Positions 52,629 to 63,983 are shown, counted from the first letter of the stretch. The stretch: DNA of 64,000 nucleotides from Ypsolopha sequella (GCA_934047225.1 OW203990.1:23601045-23665044); one strand, 5' to 3'. Numbers and translations: made by a program. Notes: a model not told the origin generated them from the sequence alone.

Positions 52629-53931
52629 TACGCCCGTTACTCAGCAAACGAAAAAAAAACATGGAAGTTTGATTAGCGCCGAAAAAACTGCGTTGAACAC
52701 TACCTAGTTTAGTATGGTGACGCGACGGCTCCAATAGATTTTACTGACTCTATTAGTCAGCCAATCAGCCAATCATGGCTGGCCCTGTGTCGCATGATAC
52801 AGAGTACAAACCAATGAAGAGCCTTTTTGAGTATCTAGTACCATTTTTGATGGACACTTTGTTAAAAAGGCTGCTCCTATGTTTTTTTCATTCGCCGCCG
52901 TTACCAGATTAAATAAAAAAGTGAACATTATGTTTGGATTTGGCTTCGGACCGTAAGGATGCTATGACGACAAGAGCCTAGCGCTCTTAAATGATTGGTA
53001 ATGATGTTATTTTTTTAAGAAGCTCAATTAAGAGACTAAAATGCGAATATAAAAAAATACACTTTAAAGCATAGAATATGAAGTGTAAGCGGGAAGAGGG
53101 ATCATAGTCAACAGAAGGTAGTTTTGAAATAAGTAGAAAAAACTTGCTTAAACGTATTATTTAAGAACTTTTAGTTGGCAATTATTGTAATCATAGTTAA
53201 TTATTGTAATCACCGTTTTTTTTTTTCTTCAAAAACAAACTTTACTTTCAGCCCATAGCTCCATATAAATAGACAATAGTTTTTTTTTGTCTTGCTCTAA
53301 TTATGACCCTTTTTTTAGTTCGGTTTTTAAGCTTCTTGAGTCCGGTATATTTTTAAAAGCGAAAATTCTGTGGTTTGTGTTACTTTTTTCTAGTTTTTTT
53401 TTCGCTCAATCATTGTTTTCCAGATATTTAAAAAAATGGCGGTATTAACTCAATTTGTGAAAAAAACTGACAATGACCTTTCTTCCCGCTTACCCTTCAT
53501 ATGGCAACAATGCAGCAGACAAGTGGTCGAAAAACGGTCAACGTATACACTAAAACTCTACACGCTTAAGTTTGCCGGTGGCAAACTATAACACCGCCTT
53601 CCTAAGAAACGTCACATTTTGACAGTTCGCCGGCAAACTTACGTGTGTACAGTGCTACAAGGATCTGATGGCTGGTGGATGACAGTGACAGGGGGACGCA
53701 GCTTTGAAACAAGGAGTATGGTAGCGGCGTTAGTTCCGATTTTGGATACAATCAATCCACGCGCCATAAAATCCTTGTAGCACTGTAGGTTTTTGTATAA
53801 ATATAGTATCTAAGGGTTTTTGTCACATGATGTATAGTTTTAATTTCATCTAATAGGTGATTCTTCTCGATTCAATATATAAAACTTGATGAAATCATAC
53901 TACATACGAGTTGTTTGTTTATTTTGAATTC
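52629..53931. other. spacer with short inverted repeats
   Basis: 53570-53788 holds two small foldbacks: AAGTTTGCCGG/CCGGCAAACTT, and CAGTGCTACAAGGAT/ATCCTTGTAGCACTG. No gene seen. Confidence 0.55.
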
Positions 53932-54149
53932 AAAACACTTGTACTTATAGTTTCACTTTATTTATGTTAACTCCTATCCGGTTTCGGATTTTACTACCCT
54001 TTTAAGATGATAATATCATTGTTTACGTAGCTCAGAGCTAGTGCCCAGTGAAATATTTTAATTAACATCTTCCCTTGAAAATGGAGTCAAATCCGAAACC
54101 GGTTGGGAGTTAACATAAATAAAGTGAAACTATAAGTACAAGTGTTTTT
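53932..54149. mobile_element. foldback MITE
   Basis: AACACTTGTACTTATAGTTT and AAACTATAAGTACAAGTGTT are the ends; the inner arms carry ATCCGGTTTCGGATT and AATCCGAAACCGGTT. Confidence 0.85.
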
Positions 54150-54359
54150 AATTCAAGATGTGTTTCAAGTTTCACCAAGTTCCGACAATCGCAAGTATAA
54201 ATTTTGTTTGTTTATTAATTGTAAGATAAACTGTGAGAAAAATAAATGCAATGTTCATACTAATCCCTCGCTTATCAGTCTCATCACTTATCCAGCCAAT
54301 GCTAGTTTAAACTGATCATTAGGCAAACAAATAATACAAACGCGCAATATTCTTTACAG

Positions 54360-54583
54360 ATCCCATTTTGGCAAAGACTCGACTTGGCACTCCTATGATC
54401 ATCATATCAGGGTTTAAGTTCACCAAACATAAAGTTATAGGACTAAAAACTCGCTGGTACTGTTTGACACATCGTGTAAAGGGTTGTAAAGCAGTGCTTT
54501 TCACTATTGACGACGAAATAGTATGTACTAAAAATGAACACAATCATTTGCCTCCGACATGTAAAGTTGGAAGATGGCATTAA
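54360..54583 (+). CDS. mod(mdg4): mod(mdg4) alternative terminal exon 23, FLYWCH finger
   Basis: Starts after ATATTCTTTACAG with split codon xAT; 73 full codons to TAA. P-I-L-A-K-T-R-L-G-T-P-M-I-I-I-S-G-F-K-F precedes R-W-Y-C-L-T-H-R-V-K-G-C-K-A-V and E-H-N-H, then a 13-residue end including P-P-T-C-K-V-G-R-W-H. AATAAA at 54606-54611. The end has an extra cysteine and histidine that no other exon has. Confidence 0.87.
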
Positions 54584-54646
54584 ATACCACTAATTGTAAA
54601 ATGAAAATAAACATTTCTTTATACAGATAGTTTTAATATATGCAAG

Positions 54647-54863
54647 TCAGAGTCCACACTCGGTGCAACCGCGTTTCACTGATGTTAAATTCCCGGACAG
54701 AGTTTGGCTAACAAACAACTGTGGCATTCCTAGTACGTCGACCTGCTTGTGGACTCGAGCCAGCACGCACACATTCACATTATAGTACGCCGACAAGCCG
54801 CCCTTCTGCAGCGAACCTTCTATGCGAGCACGTACGCGTCGATTAGATAAATTTGACAGATAT
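54647..54863 (-). other. unidentified antisense coding-like segment
   Basis: The minus strand is open for about 70 codons to TGA and reads, in part, G-S-L-Q-K-G-G-L-S-A-Y-Y-N-V-N-V and V-L-G-M-P-Q-L-F-V-S-Q-T-L-S-G. Composition is GC-rich against AT-rich surroundings and the residue pattern looks like real protein. I do not recognise it. There is no start codon or clear splice acceptor at its beginning, so it is probably a fragment of a gene or transposon. Confidence 0.35.
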
Positions 54864-54975
54864 AATCGATAAATTCTAAACGATAACCCTTATTGCAATG
54901 ATATAAGAGTTACATTTTTATTTATCGAATCGATGTCGAGTCGATACCAAGTTCATGCTAGTACCCCAAGTAAAT

Positions 54976-55052
54976 ATGCCGTCGTGTGTGGTGAAATCTT
55001 GCAACAATAACACAACTTTTCACAAAAAAGACTAGGGAATCACCCTTCATAG
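54976..55052 (+). pseudogene. THAP-domain N-terminal fragment with in-frame stop
   Basis: ATG opens M-P-S-C-V-V-K-S-C-N-N-N-T, the start of a THAP zinc finger (C-x(2-4)-C...C-x-x-H type), followed after a TAG stop at 55033-55035 by G-I-T-L-H-R in the same frame. A GCAAGT follows, possibly an old splice donor. The remaining THAP residues (C-x2-H, AVPTF) are not found downstream, so it is a dead first exon or transposon piece. Confidence 0.55.
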
Positions 55053-56408
55053 GCAAGTTATTAAAATAATGTATTTCAAATTCTTCTCCGTGTATTAACA
55101 TAAAATAAATCTACTCAATTTGGAACACAAAACCTAAGCTATTAGACCTGTGTTGCCAATATATGTGATATAATATTGCCAATATATGTGATGCCCATTA
55201 TAGTCAAATATAAACCGATCGTCGCGGGTTCAAATCACCTAATGGTAAAATATTTTGTTAGCAGACCTCTCGAGTTTGCGCTTATTTGATTGGTCTTGAT
55301 TAGTACTTTGGTAAAACAAGGTGAATAGGGCCTGATAATGATGTATACGGGAACTCCTCAACGGACAACAGCAGACCTCTTGAGTTTGGGCTTATTTGAT
55401 TGGTCTTGATTAGTACTTTGATAAAACATATAGGATCTATTATTATTATTAACAAAAAAATATGAACCGACTTTTAGGTAAATTGATTTAACTTGGCAAC
55501 CCTCCACCCATTCACACATTTTTGAGCTGCCGCCATTGTTGTGCTTCACAAGTTGCTTAGGGTCGACTACGTCCGGGAACTTATATCTCCGTGGGTGGTG
55601 AGCCCTATCGCCGTTTGTCGGGCATGAATACATGCTTTATAGGGCATGCAGATTTCCTCATGAGGTTTTCCTTCACCGTTTAGCAAGTGCTAAGTAGAAT
55701 AAATACTATGCATATTAATTTCGAAAAACTCCTTGACCGGGGATCTCAAGATTAAGGCGATTACCTTCGCCAAATTAGCAGCTCGATATTTGTCACTACG
55801 AATATCAACGGAAACGACATTGAAATAACGTTCATATCAGCGCGCAATGCAAAGTGGCTGTTACGACGCTCGCTGCGTCCTTGAGAGGGCGAAATAGGAG
55901 AAAATTATACTTTTCACTTGGACGTGATTACTCGATTGAATAATCTTATGTTATGTTTATAGCTATCAAGTTTATCTATTTATCAAAGCATAGATGAATT
56001 CAATCGACCAAGCCACTCAGGAGCAGTAGGGAATTTGAGGTCAAAAAACACCATTCAGTAAAAAAAAAAATTCATGTAGAAGTTTTGGTGGTATGAAAAA
56101 GAAAACTGTTGCATATGTTGTCTAAGAGTTGATTATTCATAATAGATTTTTTCATTATTTTTGGTTTGGCCATAAACGAGGAGTAGGCTTTAGAAAGTAC
56201 CCATTTGGCAATGGTAAGGGCCTTAAGAGGCGAGCGTTCTACTGCCTAAGCGACCGCCAATTTTCTTACATTCGCTTAGACGTTGGAATCGAGTTGCAAG
56301 TTGCCATGTAGCAGCACTTACCCATACCGAACTGCACAGGTTGTCCGTTCTGATACACCACACGTAGCCTGTTCAGCTAATTATTTCAAATATTTGTACA
56401 TTTTCCAG
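55053..56408. other. spacer with a direct repeat and SINE
   Basis: A roughly 60 bp direct repeat (GGCTTATTTGATTGGTCTTG core) occurs near 55262-55320 and 55370-55430. A reverse SINE body follows at 55615-55760. No exon seen before the acceptor at 56408. Confidence 0.5.
55615..55760 (-). mobile_element. SINE body fragment (reverse)
   Basis: GGGCATGCAGATTTCCTCATG and CCTTCACCGTTTAGCAAGTG match, in reverse, the SINE body at 29168-29460. CCGGGGATCTCAAGATT recalls its tRNA-like head. Confidence 0.6.
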
Positions 56409-56605
56409 AATATCCGCATTTCGTGATGTCTCCTCGTGGTAAACGTCTTCTTCTCCTGGGTGGCCACAAATTTTACTCCGCGAACAGTCCACACAGCAAG
56501 AGCAGGTGGCAGTGTACCAAGAACCGATCTCGTAGATGCAGAGCTTCAGTGTATATGATCCAGGGTCTAATTGTGAAAGTGAATAATTGGCATACTCATA
56601 GTTAA
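56409..56605 (+). CDS. mod(mdg4): mod(mdg4) alternative terminal exon 24, FLYWCH finger
   Basis: Starts after TACATTTTCCAG with split codon xAA; 64 full codons to TAG. Y-P-H-F-V-M-S-P-R-G-K-R-L-L-L-L-G-G-H-K-F precedes R-W-Q-C-T-K-N-R-S-R-R-C-R-A-S and W-H-T-H-S. G-H-K-F as in 44491 rather than G-Y-x-F. AATAAA at 56619-56624. Strongly basic loop between the cysteines. Confidence 0.87.
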
Positions 56606-57001
56606 AATGTTAATTGATAATAAAGTTATCGGTAAACGAATCACGAGACTTAAAGGGGGACGTTTCTGGTCTGGTACAAAATGCACAACTTCAGATTGTT
56701 TTTTTTTTTTATTTTTGAATGTAAGATATTTAATAAACGTGATTTATGGCATTTTGCGAACAAAGTTTAATGTCAATTAGGCTTTTCCGGCATAATTTTG
56801 TTAATTTATGCTTACATTTTCAACACGGTTTTAAGTTTGTGTACCTATTAATTTACAACGTTATGCATAAAATAACAAAATTTTGCAGGGAAACCAAATT
56901 GACATTAAATTATGTTCGCAAAATGCTATAAATCACAATTATTTAATATATTTAATGAGATGAGAAGAGCAATCTTAAAATGTGCATTTTGTACCGGACA
57001 C
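56606..57001. other. spacer with small inverted repeat
   Basis: A TTTATGGCATTTTGCGAACA/TGTTCGCAAAATGCTATAAA inverted pair bounds roughly 56740-56935, a small foldback of about 195 bp. No gene. Confidence 0.6.
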
Positions 57002-57068
57002 GAAACTTTGCCCCTTAAGTGGAGATGGGCGGGATATCTGGCTAGACGGGAAGACAGACGGTGGACTA
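57002..57068 (+). pseudogene. LINE fragment, left part of split copy
   Basis: L-K-W-R-W-A-G-Y-L-A-R-R-E-D-R-R-W is the start of the same LINE tail as 2647-2910. The frame is cut at 57068 by the inverted-repeat element and resumes at 62078. Confidence 0.8.
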
Positions 57069-57731
57069 CCCAAGTAACAATTCATTCGGGCCTAGGTTGT
57101 GAAAACTTCCTTTAGTTTGTATTTGGGTCGCAAAAAGGTTAATGCTTTTCTATCTAGGCATATTAAGTACTTGAGAATGATTATTAAGTTCTAAAACTAA
57201 TTGATTATCATAACAACCTTTAAGCCGTTGACAAGAGTTTAAATTAACGTTATTTTGACTTGTGTTTCACGACCTTAAAGTCCTAGGATCTTATAGTTGT
57301 TGTAGACTCTTGATTAGGTTCTGGAGAGGCTAGGATTATGCTTAAGTGAGATCTAAAGGTTAAATTTTTAACTTTGATATAACCACAAAGCTATGGAATG
57401 TTGAAATTACTTAGAAGTTATTTCTAAAACCTATCTAAAGCCTTTATGCTGTATGAAAGTTGTCTCGGCAAACAAATTAGGACTGCATGGTGAAAACCAA
57501 GACCAAAAGGCTATAGTTCAGAGCTGAAGGCATGATTTATGTCCTACAAGAATATTTGAAAGCTTTAGAGGCATTCTCAAATATTATCAGTTGTCTCCGC
57601 GAATTCGAATTACGATGTCTTGCAAATTGAACCAACACAGGGTGATTTAAACAAAACGGAGTGGAAATTTTAAACGGAAAGTGCGGAAAATTTCCTACGA
57701 ATAATGAATACAGCGGTTAGTATATATTATT

Positions 57732-57965
57732 AGGGTTCCGTACCTCTAAAGGAAAAAAACCGGTCAAGTGCGAGTCAGACTCACATACCTAGGGCTCCAT
57801 ATTATGGATGAAAAATTTAATTTTGTAATTTTTTTCAACCGTTTTAATTGTCCTGTAATATTTACGTAAACACATATTACTTCTTGAAAGTATGTGTGAT
57901 AGAGCAATCGGCTGTAACAAACGGATAGACAGACAGCCCTAGAAGTGATCCTTTTAGATTTCCAT
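57732..57965. repeat. GGTTCCGTACC-family repeat inside the 5 kb element
   Basis: GGGTTCCGTACCTCTAAAGG and ACCGGTCAAGTGCGAGTCAG start it; GATAGACAGACAGCCCTAGA lies near its end. Confidence 0.65.
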
Positions 57966-58559
57966 TTTTTCCTTTTGAGGTATCTATTTATCTATATATC
58001 CACAATATATCCATCTATCTTACGCTAATCTATCTATCTTAATCTACTTACGCTATAGGCTTCACCTGTGTTTTTTTTTAAGTATCATACATACATTTTA
58101 TCAGTTCGTTTTTTTATTTTTTTATTTTATTATTATTATATTTCTTTTTTTTTTTCATTCTTGGTATTTTATGTTTTATTTATATTGAAACTAGTACATA
58201 TTTTGTACATATTTTATGTAATTTATATGTAACTAAATATTTTATTTATTATAACATATATTATATTTGATATTCAAAATATATATTATTTATAATACCT
58301 ATATTATTTTACATTTATTTTGTATCACACTTTAGATTTAGATTTAAGTAAAAATATATTTAATCTATGTTAGCACGGGCGGGCGCCTTCTGGCAAAAAA
58401 CACTTGTGCATCCCATGAAACGGAGGATTCTGGTATGGGAGCACGCATATTATATTCAATAACGTGTACTAAGTTAGTTGTACAAAATTTACTTGTTTGT
58501 TGTTTTTTTTTAAAGTTAACATTAGATTAGTTTCCTGTACATACTAACATATCAGAATA

Positions 58560-59280
58560 AATAAAATTTGTATCTATCTGTTTATCTATCTATCTATATC
58601 CAAGCAAAATATCTTTGGAACGGAAAGTGGTACATCCCTAGGGGTTTGACCATGGGGTGCCAAAAAAAGTTTTTTTTTGTCAAAACTTTGACAGCCTGCA
58701 TCTCCCAAACGGCTGGAGCTAGACCCATGTTGATGGATGTCTAGGAAAAGGTCTTGACGAGATCTACCTGCCGAAAAAGTCAAAACTTTACAGGCCCGTA
58801 TCTCCTAAACGGCTGATGCTAGAACCATGTTCATGGTATTCCAAAAAAAGTCGTCGGCGAGATCAAGATGACGTTAAAAAAATTGCTATAATTTTGATCG
58901 GCCATATCTCCCGAATGGCTAATTTTAAGGAGTTTGGGTTTCAATTATAGTGATCGGTCAAGCTGGAGCTACATGGCCAAAAAAAAATTTTATTTGACCG
59001 GTTTTGACAATTTTCGAACAGGTCTAAAGAAGTATTCTGATTTGCATGAAACTCGGTATCAAGGGGCATTTAGGGTCGCCGATTACGCTGCCGTATTCAA
59101 ATTTGACATTTTTTGACAACTAATAGGGATTTTGACACTTTTTCGGAAAAACTTTGATAAGTGAGTCCCTGTATTCCCAGAGGGAGTGAGAGTACTTAAA
59201 ATGTATGTTTCTGAAAAAAAAGTTATTTGTTTCCTGTAGGCCACGCGGGCGAAGCCGCGGGCAGAAGCTAGTTTTTTTAT
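58560..59280 (-). repeat. LINE-type repeat ending in CGAAGCCGCGGGC (reverse)
   Basis: Tandem-like internal blocks (GGCTGGAGCTAGACCCATGTTG, GGCTGATGCTAGAACCATGTTC; given in part) repeat about every 90-130 bp. The right end GCGAAGCCGCGGGCAGAAGCTAG is the common reverse LINE tail. TATC microsatellite at 58577-58600. Confidence 0.55.
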
Positions 59281-59599
59281 ATTTTTCATTTAAGCTAAAT
59301 TTTTTAACTTCTATAGTTTCCCTGTAATTGGCCAGTTTTCATATTTTTGGTCTACCAGTTTCGGAGATAAGGGGGGAACATACATATTTTTGTGGTTTTT
59401 TTAAAATTACTCGAAATTTGTGAGAGTAAATTTAGTAAAAGTATATATTTTTACAATCAGCTTTTTAATATCTACAATTTGATACCCATATTGTATTTTT
59501 AGGATAATATTTTTTATTTTTCTTACTTTTGTTTTTGAAGTATTTTGAAAAATTTCAAATTTTTCAATTTTTTTACACTCTGATATATGGGTAAATTAA

Positions 59600-59735
59600 T
59601 TATTTATATGCCAAATTTCATGTCTTTATCTTGAACGGTGCTAAAGTTATGACATACGGACGGACGGACGGACGGACAACGGAGTCTCACCATAAAGGTT
59701 CCTTTTGTACCTTTTAGGTACGGAACCCTAAAAAT
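59600..59735. repeat. GGTTCCGTACC-family repeat with (GGAC)n
   Basis: Contains GGACGGACGGACGGACGGAC and ends TTTAGGTACGGAACCCTAAA. Confidence 0.7.
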
Positions 59736-60099
59736 AGAACCCTTATAGGATCACTTTGTTGTCCGTCTGTCTGCCCGCCTGTCCGTCTATCTGTCCAGAC
59801 CCTTCATCTCAAGAACGCGTGAAGTTATCAAATTGAAATTAAAACCATATAATCAAGTCTACTGTTACTTGAAGTTGCGAAAAAAATAAATTTTTATGTT
59901 AACGCAAAAAAAATACGGCTTTTAATGCCACTAAAATCGTATATTTCGACATTCTCAAGGGAATCAAAATGTATAGGGTAATTTCCGTTGACCTAGAACT
60001 ATGAAAGGCAAGTATTATCTTATACTACGAATACAGGAAAACATCTAAAAACTATACATTTGTAATTTAATCATAAAAAAAAGTTTGAATTAATTATAA

Positions 60100-60875
60100 C
60101 TAGCTGTTGCCCGCGTCTTCATCCGCGTGAATTTAGTATGTAATGCGTTTCATATTTTACAATGAAAGCTTCAACATCCCGCTAAATTCTGTTATGCGTA
60201 CGGTTTTCTTTAAAAAAAAACCTCTTATACGTGTCTTATTTTTCTCAATATGATTTATGCGAAGTTGTAAGTAAGTGTATATGTATATAAGTTATACATA
60301 ATATATAAGTTTATATATGCCCAGGGATTGTGATTTTCCATATCAAAGTTTTTAACCCATTTCATCCCCATTAGGGGATGGATAATTTTTGAAAACTTTC
60401 CTACATGTATCTCATTATACGTTTTAAGGAAGGAATATTTAAGCAAAGTTTTAACTAGATACACTCAAGGGATGCAATTTTCGATATATAACTTAACACG
60501 CTATTTTATCACCTCGGGGGATGAGTTTTGTAAAACCCTCTCACAGGTTTCTCATAATTTATTAAAAAGAGTATTTATGCGAAGTATGTTGACACTTCAG
60601 TATATGTTGATACTCCCACGGATTATGATTTTCCAAACAAGTTTCTACCCCATTTCATTATGAATTGATTTTCAAAAAATCTTTTCGTAGCGGATGTTTA
60701 CGCAATAAAAGGAACCTACGGTGCAAATTTCATGTTCCTAGGTTTAGCTGTTTGGTCTCGGCGTTGATAGATCAGTCAGTCAATCAGTCAGTCAGTCAGT
60801 CAGGGTATTCTTTTATATACAAATTTGTACGGAACCCTCGACGGGCGAGTCCAACTCGCACTTGTCCGTTTTTTT
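60100..60875 (+). repeat. LINE tail of the CTAGCTGTTGCCCGCG type
   Basis: Starts AACTAGCTGTTGCCCGCG, contains two CACCTCGGGGGATGA/CCCATTAGGGGATGG-like blocks, and ends in (CAGT)n near 60775-60802. A GGTTCCGTACC piece in reverse follows (CGGAACCCTCGACGGGCGAG). Confidence 0.65.
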
Positions 60876-62077
60876 CAAGATAGGTAGTCTGGTCACTGTT
60901 GAGGACTACTTAAGGCTAAATTTAAATGTATTCAGTAGTAAAGGTAAAACATAAGTGAGACAAGTACCTATCGACTAAACATAATTGAAAAAAGAAATAG
61001 TAACTTATTTGCACTCAAGGAGCAGCCTGTAGCTGCTTGATATCACTTGTGATGAACACTTGAACACTTGATTTTGCTTAATGGTTGTGGTCGCGACTGG
61101 CGAGTATTGAATAACTCCTTACGATAACCTGAAAGCTGTGAAAACAGCCTTTTGGTTTTATATAGCTCCGCGAAATTACCTTTAGCTCTTATTTTGGCAA
61201 AAATTAAGAGTTTTGAGCTGTTATAGTTCTAAAAAGGTTAACTTGAATGCTTTTTAGTAATTTCCTAACGTCAGCCATATTTATTCACTAAAATAAAAAA
61301 AAACGAACTGAAAATAACATTTTAATACAAAGAAGCAAAATTAAATAACATGTTCTATACAATTGTTTTTATATATGAGTATAACTTTTATTTCTAAAGC
61401 GACAAACCATCAAACACCTTATTTTTTCATTTTTTTTATTGAAAATGTCCTGAAAATTTGCAATTACGAAAGGCCCGTCTCGCATATAGCACTATTATCC
61501 TAAAGTTTCACGATAATGTACCAATCGCACTATGTTTTGCATTTTATCTGACTTTAACATGCTACTAACTATTTTTTAAGAATACAACACTTACATATCT
61601 AGCCATTTTGAAACTTGGTATAATGACAGGGCATGGCGCCATTATAAATAAGTAATTTCAACCCACCATTAGTGTTTCGGCGTACAAACAATCTTAAACA
61701 GAAACATTTTAAAACCCGAAAGTCCTGGAAAAGCGTTATTCATTTCTATCAAAAAGGTTTTAAGTTGTCATAGAGTTACATCCAAGACTAATGTAGAATC
61801 TATTAGTTGTATTGTATGGTTATATTAACGTTAAATTAAGGTTGTGAAGGTTATATTTGGGTTTTGAGTAAGTAGTTAGAAAGGTTATAGATAAGAGCTA
61901 CAGGTTTTGCTGTAGCTCTCAGAAAGGTTCTACAACGTGGGCCCTTTTTGCACTCAGGAGGTAAATATAACGTTAATATAAAGTAATTGAGACTACAAAG
62001 ACTTATGAGCAGATTTCCATACAAAGGTATTAGAACCTTTTCAGTACCTTTCTAAAACCTTAAAAGTTACTTGGGTA

Positions 62078-62256
62078 GGGCCGTTACAGAGTGGCAGCCG
62101 AGGCCAGGAAAGCGTTCAGTGGGTAGACCGATGGCCAGATGGCGGGACGATATTGTCAGGGCTGTTGGTGAGCAATGGATGAAGCTGGCGAGAGACCGAC
62201 GAAAATGGCGTGGAGAAGAAAAGGCCTATGCCCAACACTGGGTGGATATGGGCTGA
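62078..62256 (+). pseudogene. LINE fragment, right part of split copy
   Basis: Continues the frame from 57068 with E-W-Q-P-R-P-G-K-R-S-V-G-R-P, R-W-R-D-D-I and A-Y-A-Q-H-W to TGA. It corresponds to 2647-2910 but is from a different copy. Confidence 0.8.
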
Positions 62257-62687
62257 TCTAATGATGAAAATTTTCAATTTAGAATTCCATACAAAATTCT
62301 CAACTAATTCGGAAAGAACTTTATTGTATAACAAAAAATAGATAATCCAAAGCGAACTTGCTATTTTTACTACAATCCTAAACTTTCATTTCCATAAACC
62401 TCAGTCCATAAATGTCATAAATCTAATTTCCCCCAGTCTGATTTTCACTTGTCATGTGTAATGTTTCTTTTAATTTTATAATTTGAATAAATGTAATTTT
62501 AGCTATATTAGCCTTTTATTCAGTCGACTGATGACGACCTCACTGATGAGGTCGAAATATGTATATCGAAAAATATAAATTTCATTTTTTTATTATTATA
62601 TAATTTTATAATTACGTCAGATGACTGATATGATGCACTGACTACTCTTCTAATGTCTATAATTGTAAAACACATATTTATTTCTAG
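62257..62687. other. spacer upstream of the last exon
   Basis: Contains CAGTCGACTGATGACGACCT and AAATATGTATATCG-type sequence, of unknown origin. No gene. Ends in the acceptor TTATTTCTAG. Confidence 0.4.
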
Positions 62688-62908
62688 TGGGATACATAAC
62701 GAAATCCGTCCGAGGCGCGACCATGTTCGTGGTTCTTCCATCAGGGTACAAGTACCGGGTTGATAGACGTATCACAAACATCGCAATGACCAAGATTCGT
62801 TGGTGCTGCTATGCAAAGAACACCAGCGGCTGCACAGCTTCTCTTTGGACGATTGAACCCACCAACGAAATTATCAAAACACTTAACGCGCATAACCATC
62901 CGCCATAA
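62688..62908 (+). CDS. mod(mdg4): mod(mdg4) alternative terminal exon 25, FLYWCH finger
   Basis: Starts after ATTTATTTCTAG with split codon xTG; 72 full codons to TAA. G-Y-I-T-K-S-V-R-G-A-T, V-L-P-S-G-Y-K-Y-R-V-D-R, R-W-C-C-Y-A-K-N-T-S-G-C-T-A-S and A-H-N-H-P-P. It shares R-G-A and L-P-S-G-Y with 16611 and 17606, and is GC-rich against its flanks. It is isolated from exon 24 by the 5 kb element and lies 6.1 kb downstream. Confidence 0.87.
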
Positions 62909-63815
62909 TATAAATTTTTGAAACAAAATATTTTGATAAATATAGTATTTTGTACAACTGTGACATTATATGAGAATTGGGACACGAGTGCTCGTTTGCG
63001 AAACGAACGAAGTGAGTGATCCAATTTGTCCTACTGTTCCGAGCGTCCCAATGCCTAATTATGTCCATTTGCACACAATACTTTATCTACGACCATCAAA
63101 AATATCGTCTGCGCGAGACATTATTTATAATATTTACAACTAATAATTTCACAAAAATTTTTAAAAACAGTCGTCATGGTATTGTCATGATACTCGTCAT
63201 GATACGGTATTGCTACCTGAGAATATAGAATTAGTATGTGTACATGCCTGAGTGAGACCAATCAGAAGCAAGGACTAGGGATATGAACTTGACCTCGATG
63301 ATTATGGCTTTAAACTGAACTTGAGGGGTATGAAATGAGAAATGAAATGAGGGCGAGGTTTATTTCTCTTCGTTGTCGGTGTTGATTGTTTCTCTAGCGT
63401 TGTTTCAATATATAGTAATTAAATTACCTTATTGTAGTATGGGAGTATCGATAAAATAAATAATAATACTCTTCTGGACAAAACAACTTTTAATCTTGCC
63501 ATCTGTCTGTGACTTGGCACAAAGATAAATGGAAGTCATCGCAGTCAGTGTGGTGCATGCGTCGTCGATAGTTGAGCCATCATGGCCTTTTTTGTCAGCG
63601 CACCAACTAGGTACTGCTACTATCATAGCAGCTACCGTGCCCGGTACACACGATCCGATGCCTTACATAAAAATTTAATAATTTTATAGCTTTGTTTATT
63701 TTTCATTTTGTTATTTTATTAATTTATGCTTAGTTTTAAGTTTTTTTTATTAATATTCAATTTTTTAGAACTCATTTAGTTTAGATTTGAACTATGCAAA
63801 CATAAATATTTACAG
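62909..63815. other. spacer, no gene seen
   Basis: No exon motif on either strand. A small CATGGTATTGTCATGATACTCG-type inverted patch lies near 63175-63205. Minus-strand 63429-63626 is open but shows no known domain. Confidence 0.4.
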
Positions 63816-63983
63816 TAAAGCCGAGTCAGAAGGCTTTAATTTTAGTTTTAGTCCTGTCAAAATTTAAAATTTTCCAAAGTAATTTAGCTTCTGTTTCTAA
63901 CACTTGAGGTCTATTTTGAAATCAAGAAAATTTAGTTTTGACAGTACTTAAACTAAAATTATAACGTTCAGAATCGGCTTTAA
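63816..63983. mobile_element. MITE (AGCC-ATTCT family, copy 2)
   Basis: AGAAGGCTTTAATTTTAGTT at the left and AACTAAAATTATAACGTTC at the right, with TAAAGCCGA and TCGGCTTTA outside. Shorter than 31343-31691 because it lacks the GC-rich insert. Confidence 0.78.

Larger units (their letters stand above)
57069..62075. mobile_element. 5 kb TIR-bounded element with TA duplication
   Basis: Ends CCCAAGTAAC (57069-57078) and GTTACTTGGG (62066-62075), with TA on both sides. Removing it with one TA restores the host LINE frame, so the boundaries are well supported. Both subterminal regions contain many AGGTT and related motifs. No transposase frame is seen. The interior (57.7-60.9 kb) is filled with other repeats: GGTTCCGTACC family members, a LINE tail, and TATC, GGAC and TCAG microsatellites. 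Superfamily not assigned. Confidence 0.8.
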
